A stretch of 37,688 nucleotides of DNA from Thermodesulfovibrio sp. (GTDB lineage: Bacteria; Nitrospirota; Thermodesulfovibrionia; Thermodesulfovibrionales; Dissulfurispiraceae): contig PNNP01000002.1 in NCBI GenBank assembly GCA_013824325.1, positions 1 through 37,688 on the forward strand, read 5' to 3'. The translations under genes were made by a program, and so were the position numbers. Shown here piece after piece: positions 8,175-15,238 of this stretch. Below the pieces are notes generated by a model. It was not told where the DNA came from. It worked only from the letters and a program-made list of their open reading frames with translations, and ran no database searches. Position 1 is the first letter of the stretch. Every line of letters begins with the position of its first letter.

Positions 8175-9701
8175 TTGAAAGAGCCGCTTAATATTTACGA
8201 CGAAGGATTTAATAAGCAGAATGCAGAAGAAAATGCAGAGAATTTTACCGAGGAAAAACTTCTCAGGGAAATAGAAACAACAGATGCCGAAATATCAGAG
8301 GGACATATTGAACAGGAGTTCGATCCCTTAAAAGCATACCTGAAAGGAATAAGTTCTAATCCCCTGCTTACAAAAGACGGGGAAATTGAAATTGCAAAAA
8401 AAATTGAAGAAGGTAAACAGAAAATATTTAGCGAGTTATTTACAATCCCGTTTTTCATGAACAAGCTCATAGAATTAGGCAGGCATGTAGAAAAAGGGGA
8501 AGCTCCTCTGATAGAACTTGTTCAGGATAGTGAAGACATGTCTGAAGAAGATTTATTAGAAGAGAAGAAGCGGTTTTCAAAGATTACAAACACTTTAAAT
8601 ATTTTGTTTAAAAAAAGACAGAGACTTCTAAAAGCAAGCGGGGCTTGCGCAGAAAGCAGAATTCCACCTACTAAAAAAAATATGCAGGCATTTGAATTAT
8701 TAAATGGAAATAAAAATCAGATTCTCCGGAGAGTCGATGAATTAAGGCTTAGGGAAGATGTTATTAATGCATTTTCAGATGAGCTGAAGAAGATGTATAA
8801 CACTATTCAATCCCTTTACAGAAAACGCGGACTTACAAAAAGAACAAAAAATAATCTTCCATTACTTAAGAAATACTTAAAAGAGATAAAAAAACAGGAA
8901 TCCACCATAGGGCTCTGCATATCAGAACTAAAAAAAGTTATAACTAATCTGGAAAAAGCTAAACATGAGGTCAACAGGGCAAAAAATCATCTAATAGAGT
9001 CGAATCTCAGGCTTGTTATAAGCATTGCAAAAAGATACATGGGAAAAGGTCTGAACCTCGGAGACCTTATACAGGAAGGAAATATCGGTCTTATCCGCGC
9101 AGTTGAAAAATTTGAATATAAAAGGGGATACAAGTTCAGCACCTATGCTACATGGTGGATAAGACAGGCTGTAACGAGGGCTATAGCAGACCAGTCAAGA
9201 ACGATAAGAATTCCTGTCCACATGATTGAGAATATAAACAGGATAAACAAGACCACAAAACAACTGGTGCAGGAATTCGGTGTGGAGCCGGGACCCGAGG
9301 AGATAGCAAATCGTTCACAGTTGCCTATTGATAAAGTCAGGAACATCCTTAAATTATCAAAGGAGCCGATATCCATTGAAACCCCTATTGGCGAGGAAGA
9401 AGACACTATGCTCAGGGATTTTATAGAAGACAGGACAAATCTTTCACCCCTTGATGCAGCCATTCAGGGTGACCTGAGAAACCATATTGACAAAGTTTTA
9501 GACACACTGTCCCCGAAGGAAGCAATGGTGATAAGAAAAAGGTACGGAATCGGTGAATCATCCCCTCAAACACTCGAAGAAGTCGGCAAAGACTTTGATG
9601 TAACACGCGAGAGAATAAGGCAGATAGAAGTAAAGGCAATAAGAAAACTTAAACACCCTTCAAGAATCAGATGGCTCAGAGATTTCCTCTCTAAACCTTG
9701 A
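8175..9701 (+). CDS. rpoD: RNA polymerase primary sigma factor (sigma-70)
   Basis: Housekeeping sigma factor, 508 aa, shorter than E. coli RpoD because the acidic region 1.1 is reduced. It shows region 1.2 ([21 protein letters not shown]), a long non-conserved helical insert, and the region 2 core [18 protein letters not shown] with [20 protein letters not shown]. Also visible are the -10 recognition helix [17 protein letters not shown], region 3 ([13 protein letters not shown]) and region 4.2 [20 protein letters not shown], which reads the -35 box. The start is TTG with a strong AAGGGGG site, 41 nt after dnaG. The full set of -10/-35 contact residues supports calling it the primary sigma rather than an RpoS-like alternative. 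Confidence 0.96.
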   Translation: MKEPLNIYDEGFNKQNAEENAENFTEEKLLREIETTDAEISEGHIEQEFDPLKAYLKGISSNPLLTKDGEIEIAKKIEEGKQKIFSELFTIPFFMNKLIELGRHVEKGEAPLIELVQDSEDMSEEDLLEEKKRFSKITNTLNILFKKRQRLLKASGACAESRIPPTKKNMQAFELLNGNKNQILRRVDELRLREDVINAFSDELKKMYNTIQSLYRKRGLTKRTKNNLPLLKKYLKEIKKQESTIGLCISELKKVITNLEKAKHEVNRAKNHLIESNLRLVISIAKRYMGKGLNLGDLIQEGNIGLIRAVEKFEYKRGYKFSTYATWWIRQAVTRAIADQSRTIRIPVHMIENINRINKTTKQLVQEFGVEPGPEEIANRSQLPIDKVRNILKLSKEPISIETPIGEEEDTMLRDFIEDRTNLSPLDAAIQGDLRNHIDKVLDTLSPKEAMVIRKRYGIGESSPQTLEEVGKDFDVTRERIRQIEVKAIRKLKHPSRIRWLRDFLSKP

Positions 9702-9710
9702 CTAAAAGAC

Positions 9711-9765
9711 AATTCAGAATTTAGAATAGAAGTCTTGAAATTAAGAATCTTAAGTATTCTGAATT
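9711..9765. terminator. Inverted repeat after rpoD
   Basis: AATTCAGAAT (9711-9720) and ATTCTGAATT (9756-9765) form a perfect 10-bp stem around a 35-nt AT-rich loop, starting 9 nt after the rpoD stop. It is AT-rich with only a short T-run after it (TTTTGATTTT), so it could be a weak terminator or a palindromic repeat. Confidence 0.4.
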
Positions 9766-9792
9766 TTGATTTTAAGCATTTGACTTTCCTCA

Positions 9793-9868
9793 GGGCCCAT
9801 AGCTCAGTTGGTAGAGCTACCGGCTCATAACCGGTTGGTCCCAGGTTCGAGCCCTGGTGGGCCCACCA
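9793..9868 (+). tRNA. tRNA-Met (anticodon CAT)
   Basis: 76-nt cloverleaf with encoded CCA. Acceptor arms are GGGCCCA and TGGGCCC with discriminator A. The anticodon stem ACCGG/CCGGT closes the loop CTCATAA, and the T-arm CCAGG-TTCGAGC-CCTGG is perfect. The acceptor's first pair is Watson-Crick, so it is not the initiator. An elongator Met and a lysidine-modified Ile (CAT) tRNA cannot be separated by eye. Confidence 0.95.
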
Positions 9869-9894
9869 AAATCGCTAAGTGGGAAGAGGTTTGC

Positions 9895-10638
9895 GTGAAC
9901 GAACAACTACAACTTTTAATTGAGCTGCAGAAGCTCGATTCCGCCATTTTGTCAGCAAAAGTTAAGATTGATACAATACCTTCTAAAATCTCTTCAGAGG
10001 AAGCCCCGCTTAAAAATATCCAGACTTCCCATGAAAGTGTAAAGCAAAAGCATACCCTTCTTGAGAAAAAGAAGAGGGATAAAGAACGGGAAATTGAGGA
10101 CATAAACGAAAAAATAAAAAAACTGAAAGGCAGAACATCTGAAATCAAGACAAACAAGGAATATCAGGCACACCTCAGGGAAATAGAAAAACTGGAGAAT
10201 GATATAGGGTCAGTCGAGGATGAACTGCTCTCAATAATGGAGTCTCTTGAAGAGTCATCAAAACTCATGGAAACAGGGTATGCCCGCGCAGCAGAAGAAA
10301 AATTAAGAATAGACGCAATAAAAAATGAGCTCGAAAAAGAGGCCACTAAATGCGAGGATGAACTAAAAAAACTCAAAGAGGACAGGAAAAAATTAACAGA
10401 TAAAATAGACCCTGAAATCCTTAACCTGTATATGAACCGCCTCAAAACAACTCAGGGTCTCGCTGTTGTTGAAGCCAAAAATGAGGTGTGTCTGGGGTGC
10501 AATATCCACATCCCTCCCCAGCTATTTGTTGGAATAAAGAGCAATGAAAACATAATCACATGTCCGCAGTGCAGAAGAGTCCTTTACTATGTCAGACCCG
10601 AAACCGACAGTCACATTTCAGCAGAGACCAATGCATAA
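9895..10638 (+). CDS. Coiled-coil protein with C-terminal C4 zinc ribbon
   Basis: 247-aa cytoplasmic protein of the widespread 'zinc ribbon domain' family that often precedes an RNase H-like gene. Residues ~10-185 are an almost uninterrupted, highly charged coiled coil (E/K-rich heptads). The C-terminus is a four-cysteine zinc ribbon, CLGC ... CPQC. The track start lies inside the tRNA; I chose the GTG at 9895 (VNEQLQLL) behind GGAAGAGG, which removes the tRNA-derived residues. It overlaps the RNase HI start by 8 nt. Members resemble the chlamydial CT398 type and have been linked to sigma-54 or nucleic-acid partners in some bacteria; the role here is unknown. Confidence 0.85.
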   Translation: MNEQLQLLIELQKLDSAILSAKVKIDTIPSKISSEEAPLKNIQTSHESVKQKHTLLEKKKRDKEREIEDINEKIKKLKGRTSEIKTNKEYQAHLREIEKLENDIGSVEDELLSIMESLEESSKLMETGYARAAEEKLRIDAIKNELEKEATKCEDELKKLKEDRKKLTDKIDPEILNLYMNRLKTTQGLAVVEAKNEVCLGCNIHIPPQLFVGIKSNENIITCPQCRRVLYYVRPETDSHISAETNA

Positions 10639-11038
10639 AAAAGCCTTGCTATTCTGTGACGGCGCATCAAGCGGCAATCCCGGAGATTCAGGAATAGGCG
10701 TGGTACTGCTGATTGATGAAAAGAGATTTAAATTTTCCGAGTATATAGGAAAAGCTACCAATAACATTGCAGAATACAAAGCCCTTATAAAAGGACTTCG
10801 TGAAGCAAAAAGACACGGCGCAGCTACAGTAGCCATCTATGCGGATTCAGAGCTGATGGTAAAACATATATCAGGGGAATACAGGGTAAAGAGCGCAAAC
10901 CTGATAAACCTTTATGAGCAGGCTGTGTCATTATTAAAAGAATTCAAGGTTTTTACCATAATCCATATACCCCGCGAAAAAAATGCAGAAGCTGATGAAC
11001 TTGCGAAGTCCGCAATATTTAAAAAATACTTGGGTTAA
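10631..11038 (+). CDS. rnhA: Ribonuclease HI family protein
   Basis: Degrades RNA in RNA:DNA hybrids. The 135-aa protein carries the whole acidic active site: D10 in FCDGASSGNPG, E48 in NIAEYKAL, D72 in YADSELM and D122 in NAEADELA. The basic 'handle' region of E. coli RNase HI is short or absent, as in the archaeal/Bacillus-like branch. Homology begins at the ATG at 10631, which overlaps the upstream stop (ATGCATAA). The longer track start at 10589 would add 14 unrelated residues. Translational coupling to the zinc-ribbon gene is likely. Confidence 0.9.
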   Translation: MHKKALLFCDGASSGNPGDSGIGVVLLIDEKRFKFSEYIGKATNNIAEYKALIKGLREAKRHGAATVAIYADSELMVKHISGEYRVKSANLINLYEQAVSLLKEFKVFTIIHIPREKNAEADELAKSAIFKKYLG

Positions 11039-11047
11039 TTTTTTTAT

Positions 11048-11076
11048 TTACTTATAAACAAATTTTATGATATGAT
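11048..11076 (+). promoter_or_regulatory. Promoter of the LysR gene, giving a leaderless or near-leaderless message
   Basis: TTACTT (11048-11053), a 17-nt spacer and TATGAT (11071-11076), with only 6 nt between the -10 and the ATG. No ribosome-binding site is seen. A start site 6-8 nt after the -10 would put the 5' end at or next to the start codon. Confidence 0.45.
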
Positions 11077-11082
11077 TTTTTC

Positions 11083-12006
11083 ATGGGAATGGAAGACCAT
11101 AAATTAAAAGTCTTTTGTACCGTAGCAGAAACAAAAAGTTTTTCAAAAACCTCAGAGATTATCCACCTAACCCAGCCTGCTGTGAGTCTTCAGATTCAGG
11201 CACTTGAAGAGCTCTATGAGACAAAGCTCTTTGACAGGTCAAGCGGCACCATCAACTTTACACCCTCAGGTGAACTTCTTTACAAATATGCAAAGGATAT
11301 CCTCGCCCTCTATGCAGTAGCTGAAAAGGAGATAGGCAAGATAACAGGGCTGATAAGGGGAAGCATAAAAATCGGTGCAGGCACAACAATAGGCAACTAT
11401 ATACTTCCAAGCGTAGTAGTTGATTTCAAAAAGACCCACCCCAAAATTAAAATCCATGTCCTCATCGGCAATACAAAAAGAATAATGGAACTATTGAATG
11501 CAGGAGTTGTTGACCTTGGAATCGTTGGAGAGGTGACATCCAAAAATAAGTTAACTGTTGAACCTATGATACTGGATGAACTTTATTGTATCGTGCCTGC
11601 TATTCACCCGTGGGCAAAAAAGAAGATAGTCTCAATTCTCGAAATAACCAAAGAGCCCTTTGTTTTCAGAGAAGAAGGTTCAGGCACAAGACAGATAATA
11701 GAGGATTATCTTTCAAAACACGGTGTCAATATCAGCGACCTGCATATTGCATTGATACTTGGAAGCACCGGCTCAATAAAGGAGGCTGTTGAAAAAGGCA
11801 TGGGCGTATCGCTCGTCTCCAAATGGGCAGTAAAAAAAGAGGTCAAATACGGCAGCCTGAAGCTGATTGTTCCAAAAGAAGGAAAAATACTCAGAGAGTT
11901 TTCAATAGTAATGCTGAAAAATACCGTGATGTCACATGCAGTGGATGAATTTATCTCATATCTTAAAGCATATCCGTATGATAATCTGCTGGACTTCAAG
12001 CCCTGA
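11083..12006 (+). CDS. LysR-family regulator, selenium-metabolism-associated type
   Basis: 307-aa transcription factor: N-terminal winged helix-turn-helix (FCTVAETKSFSKTSEIIHLTQPAVSLQIQALEELY, quoted in part: 'SEIIHLTQPAVSLQIQALE'), linker helix, then a CysB/CbbR-like periplasmic-binding-fold effector domain starting IRGSIKIGAGTTIGNYILP. The domain also contains REEGSGTR, typical of anion-type ligand pockets. It is convergent with selD, 9 nt apart, and its sequence style matches the LysR group repeatedly found beside selenium genes. Control of selD or other selenium genes is therefore inferred. The ligand is unknown. The alternative ATG at 11089 would shorten it by two residues. Confidence 0.88.
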   Translation: MGMEDHKLKVFCTVAETKSFSKTSEIIHLTQPAVSLQIQALEELYETKLFDRSSGTINFTPSGELLYKYAKDILALYAVAEKEIGKITGLIRGSIKIGAGTTIGNYILPSVVVDFKKTHPKIKIHVLIGNTKRIMELLNAGVVDLGIVGEVTSKNKLTVEPMILDELYCIVPAIHPWAKKKIVSILEITKEPFVFREEGSGTRQIIEDYLSKHGVNISDLHIALILGSTGSIKEAVEKGMGVSLVSKWAVKKEVKYGSLKLIVPKEGKILREFSIVMLKNTVMSHAVDEFISYLKAYPYDNLLDFKP

Positions 12007-12022
12007 GTGATAGAATCACTCA
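12004..12022. terminator. Compact hairpin covering both stop codons of LysR gene and selD
   Basis: TGAGTGAT-AGA-ATCACTCA is a perfect 8-bp stem with a 3-nt loop. The first TGA is the LysR stop, and the selD stop (complement 12016-12018) lies in the other arm. It could act in both directions, but no T-tract follows on either strand, so intrinsic termination would be weak. Confidence 0.5.
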
Positions 12023-13026
12023 ATCAGAATTCTGCCTGAACCCTTAACCACCCTGCCAATCACAGAAAAAAACAATGATGAATCCTTAAATGCCTTAATA
12101 TTTTCCTCTTTCATGGTTATTAAAAGTCCGCCTGAGGTTTGCGGGTCAGACAGCAGAAGCTTTCTTTCATCAGAGATAGCGGAAGAGAATTCAACTTTTC
12201 CAACAAGAAAACGGAGGTTGTTATATGCCCCTTCAGGAACCATGCCTGCATTTATCATTTGAAGCACATTGTCAAGAATGGGAATATTATTACTATTTAT
12301 TACGAAATCAATATGCGAATCCCTTACCATGTTATAAGCATGTCCCAGCAAGCCAAATCCTGTTACATCAGTGCATGCAGTAGCATCCGCTTTTAACGCC
12401 AATTCTGATGCTTTATCATTCAGCGTCAGCATCCAGTCAACAGCAGGCTTCATTTCATCATCGGTAATTTTGCCGCCCTTGAGCGCTGTGCTCAGAATAC
12501 CGACACCGAGTGGCTTGGTAATAATTATTATATCTCCTTCTGCTGCACCGGAAATTCTGAGTATCCTGTCCTTTTTTACTATACCTGTTACAGACAAGCC
12601 GAATTTAAGCTCTGAATCCTCAAAAGTGTGCCCGCCGATGAGAACAGCGCCTGCCCTGTTCAATGAACTGACAGCACCCCTTAATATTTCTTTTAAGACA
12701 ATCGGTTCATAATCGCATGAAGCAAATCCTGCTATGGCAAGCGCTGAAACAGGCATGCCTCCCATTGCATACACATCGCTTAATGAATTAATGGCGCTTA
12801 CTGCTCCAAATGTGAAGGGGTCATTGACTACAGGCGTTATTACATCAACGGTTTCAACTATTGCATTATTATCAATCAGATAAACTCCTGCATCATCTCC
12901 GGGTCCTACAATTACATTGAGGTTTCCCTCAGATTGAATGCCGCTTAGGATTTCCTCAAGGTCCGACGGACCTATCTTTCCGGCTCAACCTGCAGCCTTT
13001 ACTTTTTCTGTAAGTCTGTAGTCCAT
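12016..13026 (-). CDS. selD: Selenide, water dikinase (selenophosphate synthetase), selenoprotein form
   Basis: Makes selenophosphate from selenide and ATP, the selenium donor for Sec-tRNA. The ORF track shows only the last 252 aa (from 12774), because codon 14 is TGA (12987-12985). Reading through it gives 336 aa: MDYRLTEKVKAAG-U-AGKIGPSDLEEIL, with Sec at the active-site position where other SelD proteins have Cys or Sec before the conserved Lys. The rest is classic SelD: GPGDDAG with metal-binding acids, SLSDVYAMGG (written from codons upstream of 12774), VLIGGHT, DVTGFGLLGHA and LLSDPQTSGGLL. An SECIS-like hairpin follows the TGA. No other in-frame start lies between the upstream stop and the ATG at 13026. 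No ribosome-binding site is visible. Confidence 0.93.
12959..12987 (-). promoter_or_regulatory. Bacterial SECIS element for selD Sec codon
   Basis: Directly after the UGA (12987-12985) the mRNA folds AGGUCC-GUC-GGACCU (12973-12959), a 6-bp stem whose 3-nt loop begins with G. The loop starts 17 nt after the UGA. Distance and a G in the first loop positions match what is known of bacterial SECIS hairpins that recruit SelB. Confidence 0.75.
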
Positions 13027-13035
13027 AGTCTGACT

Positions 13036-13065
13036 ATTATACTCGAATATAAAAAAAGAGGTAAA
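13036..13065 (-). promoter_or_regulatory. selD promoter close to the start codon
   Basis: Minus strand: TTTACC (13065-13060), an 18-nt spacer, then consensus TATAAT (13041-13036), only 9 nt before the ATG. A normal start site would give a leader of about 1-3 nt, so selD is probably a leaderless message. Confidence 0.5.
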
Positions 13066-13171
13066 CTTTTATATGGCTATTTACAACTTAAATTTTTGGC
13101 TTAAAATAATTTTTAAATGATATAATTGTATATACCAGTCCAAGCGGCAGTTCTTAAAGGGTAATTATTAA

Positions 13172-13276
13172 AATGATAGAAAGGGAATCTTTGAAGAAGG
13201 TTTTAACTTTCTACCTAAACCCATTCCGCCAACCAAACTTTTAGAAACGGTAAGGAGGATACTGAATAAACAATAA
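13172..13276 (+). pseudogene. Remnant of a response-regulator receiver domain C-terminus
   Basis: Within the 498-nt gap 13027-13524, one frame reads NDRKGIFEEGFNFLPKPI, then PPTKLLETVRRILNKQ and a stop. This is the last third of a receiver domain as found at the end of hybrid histidine kinases: a G(I/V)xEEGxNF strand, the conserved Lys-Pro, and the final helix. In-frame stop TAA at 13169 and loss of the upstream two-thirds show it is dead. The preceding bases (GGT AAT TAT) look like the decayed 'SGYT' strand. No intact parent gene is present in the window. Confidence 0.55.
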
Positions 13277-13524
13277 ATGATGCAAGATGTAATTTTAAAG
13301 GCAGACTAAAATATCCTGACCGGATTGAGAGTTTTTATTGACAAAGATATAAACATTTTGTATGCTAAATACAAATATTCTGCATTATCCCGCCAAATAG
13401 GGATGAGCTATATTAATAACTAAACCAAAAAGTAAAATTCGAAATTGAGGAACTCTTTAATCTTGATTCCTTTTATATTTTAATTTTTGAACTTCAATCA
13501 ATATAATCCAGAGAGGTAAAAACC
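13277..13524. other. AT-rich intergenic region before rho
   Basis: No convincing gene. One short frame (RVFIDKDINILYAKYKYSAL...) ends at a TAA after MSYINN and looks like another decayed ORF fragment that I cannot identify. A TATAAT at 13502-13507, 17 nt before the rho ATG, is the best -10 candidate; its -35 (TTTAAT) is poor. A long rho leader is common because rho is autoregulated, but no specific structure stands out. Confidence 0.4.
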
Positions 13525-14787
13525 ATGGAAAACTATATTTCAATCTCGGAATTGAAACAAAAAAGTATTAACAACCTCGCTACCATTGCAAAGGAACTCA
13601 ATGTTGACGGCGCAACAGGAATGCGGAAACAGGAGCTGATATTCGCTATCCTTCAGGCACAATCAGAAAAAGCCGGAAGTGTTTACGGCGCCGGCGTTCT
13701 TGAAATCCTGCCTGACGGCTTTGGCTTTCTCCGCTCGCTTGATTACAGCTATCTTCCTTCACCGGATGATATATATGTATCGCCGTCGCAGATAAGAAGA
13801 TTCTCCCTCAGAACAGGAGATTACATATCAGGACAGATAAGACCGCCTAAGGAAAACGAAAGATACTTTGCCCTGCTGAAGGTGGAAACCATAAATGACG
13901 AATCCCCTGAGGACAATGTAAGCAGGCCGCTGTTTGATAACCTTACACCGTACTACCCGACAGAAAAAGTAAATCTTGAATATGATTCAAATGATTTCTG
14001 CACACGTGTTATGGACCTTATAACACCCATAGGCAAGGGACAGCGCGGGCTCATAGTTGCAGCTCCGAGAACAGGAAAGACGATGCTACTTCAGTCAATA
14101 GCAAAGGCGATCAAAAAGAACCACACGGAGATACACCTGATAATACTCCTTATTGATGAGAGACCCGAAGAGGTCACAGACTGGAAAAGACAGGTGAACG
14201 CCTCAGAGATTATAAGCTCAACCTTTGATGAACCTTCACAGAGGCACTGTCAGGTCTCGGAAATGGTTATTGAAAGGGCTAAAAGACTCGTGGAGGAAAA
14301 AAGGGATGTTGTTATTCTCCTTGACAGCATAACAAGGCTTGCAAGGGCATACAATACAATAACGCCTGCCAGCGGAAAGGTACTTTCAGGCGGTCTCGAT
14401 GCCAATGCCCTTCAGAGGCCTAAGAGATTCTTCGGAACTGCAAGAAATATTGAGGAAGGCGGCAGTCTTACAATAATTGCAACATCGCTTGTTGATACAG
14501 GCAGCAGGATGGATGATGTAATCTTTGAAGAGTTTAAAGGAACCGGCAATATGGAGCTTCACCTTGACCGCAAACTCGTGGACAAGAGAATCTTCCCGAG
14601 CATGGATATAAATGCATCCGGAACAAGAAAGGAAGAACTTCTTGTTGACACGGATGTCTTGAACAAGATGTGGATTCTCAGAAAAGTCCTTAATCCTCTG
14701 AGCACTGTTGAGAGCATGGAATTCCTCCTCAGCAAGCTGAAAGGGACAAAGATCAACAAAGAATTCCTCGAAATGATGAATAAATAA
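13525..14787 (+). CDS. rho: Transcription termination factor Rho
   Basis: Hexameric RNA-dependent ATPase/helicase that terminates transcription. The 420-aa protein has the N-terminal helical Rho domain ([20 protein letters not shown]) and the cold-shock-like RNA-binding domain ([28 protein letters not shown]). The RecA-like motor follows, with Walker [19 protein letters not shown], Walker [17 protein letters not shown] and the Q/R-loop region [17 protein letters not shown]. All key residues are present and the length is normal. The ATG has a GAGAGG site. The hotdog gene starts 3 nt after the stop. Confidence 0.97.
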   Translation: MENYISISELKQKSINNLATIAKELNVDGATGMRKQELIFAILQAQSEKAGSVYGAGVLEILPDGFGFLRSLDYSYLPSPDDIYVSPSQIRRFSLRTGDYISGQIRPPKENERYFALLKVETINDESPEDNVSRPLFDNLTPYYPTEKVNLEYDSNDFCTRVMDLITPIGKGQRGLIVAAPRTGKTMLLQSIAKAIKKNHTEIHLIILLIDERPEEVTDWKRQVNASEIISSTFDEPSQRHCQVSEMVIERAKRLVEEKRDVVILLDSITRLARAYNTITPASGKVLSGGLDANALQRPKRFFGTARNIEEGGSLTIIATSLVDTGSRMDDVIFEEFKGTGNMELHLDRKLVDKRIFPSMDINASGTRKEELLVDTDVLNKMWILRKVLNPLSTVESMEFLLSKLKGTKINKEFLEMMNK

Positions 14788-14790
14788 AGA

Positions 14791-15186
14791 ATGACACTTC
14801 AAGATGACAGTTTCTGTTTTGTCTGCGGCAAAAAAAACCCGCAGGGACTAAAGCTATCCTTCCACTATTCCAATGGCGGAATCGTCTCTGAATTCACCCC
14901 TTCAAAAATACATCAGGGCTATAAAGACATAATACACGGAGGGATAATAACGTCTGTGCTTGATGAGGCAATGATACAGGCAGCAATAGCCGAGGGAATG
15001 ACTCCTCTGACTGCGGAGATAACTGTAAGATTCAAAAAACCCTTGCTGGCAAATGAAGAAACTATTGTTGAAGCAGAGATAACAAAGAAAGATTCAAGAC
15101 TGACAGAGGCAAGTTCACGTCTTTTAAAGAAAGATACAGGCGATATTATCGCCGAGGCATCCGCCAAAATGGTTCTATCAAAATAA
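14791..15186 (+). CDS. Hotdog-fold thioesterase, PaaI/YbgC-like
   Basis: 131-aa single hotdog-domain protein that would hydrolyse an acyl-CoA or acyl-carrier thioester. It shows the motif HGGIITSVLDEAMIQAA, in which the acidic residue of the central helix is catalytic in this superfamily, and a C-terminal VRFKKPLLANEETIVEAEI strand pair. The N-terminal CFVCGKKNPQGL is a short Cys-X2-Cys segment found in a subgroup of these enzymes. It is probably translated by coupling to rho (3 nt gap, weak ribosome-binding site). Substrate unknown. Confidence 0.82.
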   Translation: MTLQDDSFCFVCGKKNPQGLKLSFHYSNGGIVSEFTPSKIHQGYKDIIHGGIITSVLDEAMIQAAIAEGMTPLTAEITVRFKKPLLANEETIVEAEITKKDSRLTEASSRLLKKDTGDIIAEASAKMVLSK

Positions 15187-15226
15187 TCTTTTCTTTAGTC
15201 CAGTTTAAAATTCTCCTGTTTCCTGT

Positions 15227-15232
15227 TATTAT
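15227..15232 (+). promoter_or_regulatory. -10-like TATTAT close to the sensor-kinase start
   Basis: TATTAT ends 6 nt before the ATG at 15239, and no ribosome-binding site is visible. The -35 region (TTTAAA 17 nt upstream) is weak. The arrangement resembles those of the LysR gene and selD and suggests another leaderless message. Confidence 0.35.
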
Positions 15233-15238
15233 GTACAT

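Noticed and set aside
9808-9894. N-terminal extension of the zinc-ribbon ORF
   Set aside because: It is the tRNA-Met gene read in frame; the GTG at 9895 has a ribosome-binding site.
12985-12987. selD as a pseudogene because of the in-frame stop
   Set aside because: The stop is TGA at the exact active-site position, followed by an SECIS-like hairpin, with intact motifs on both sides.
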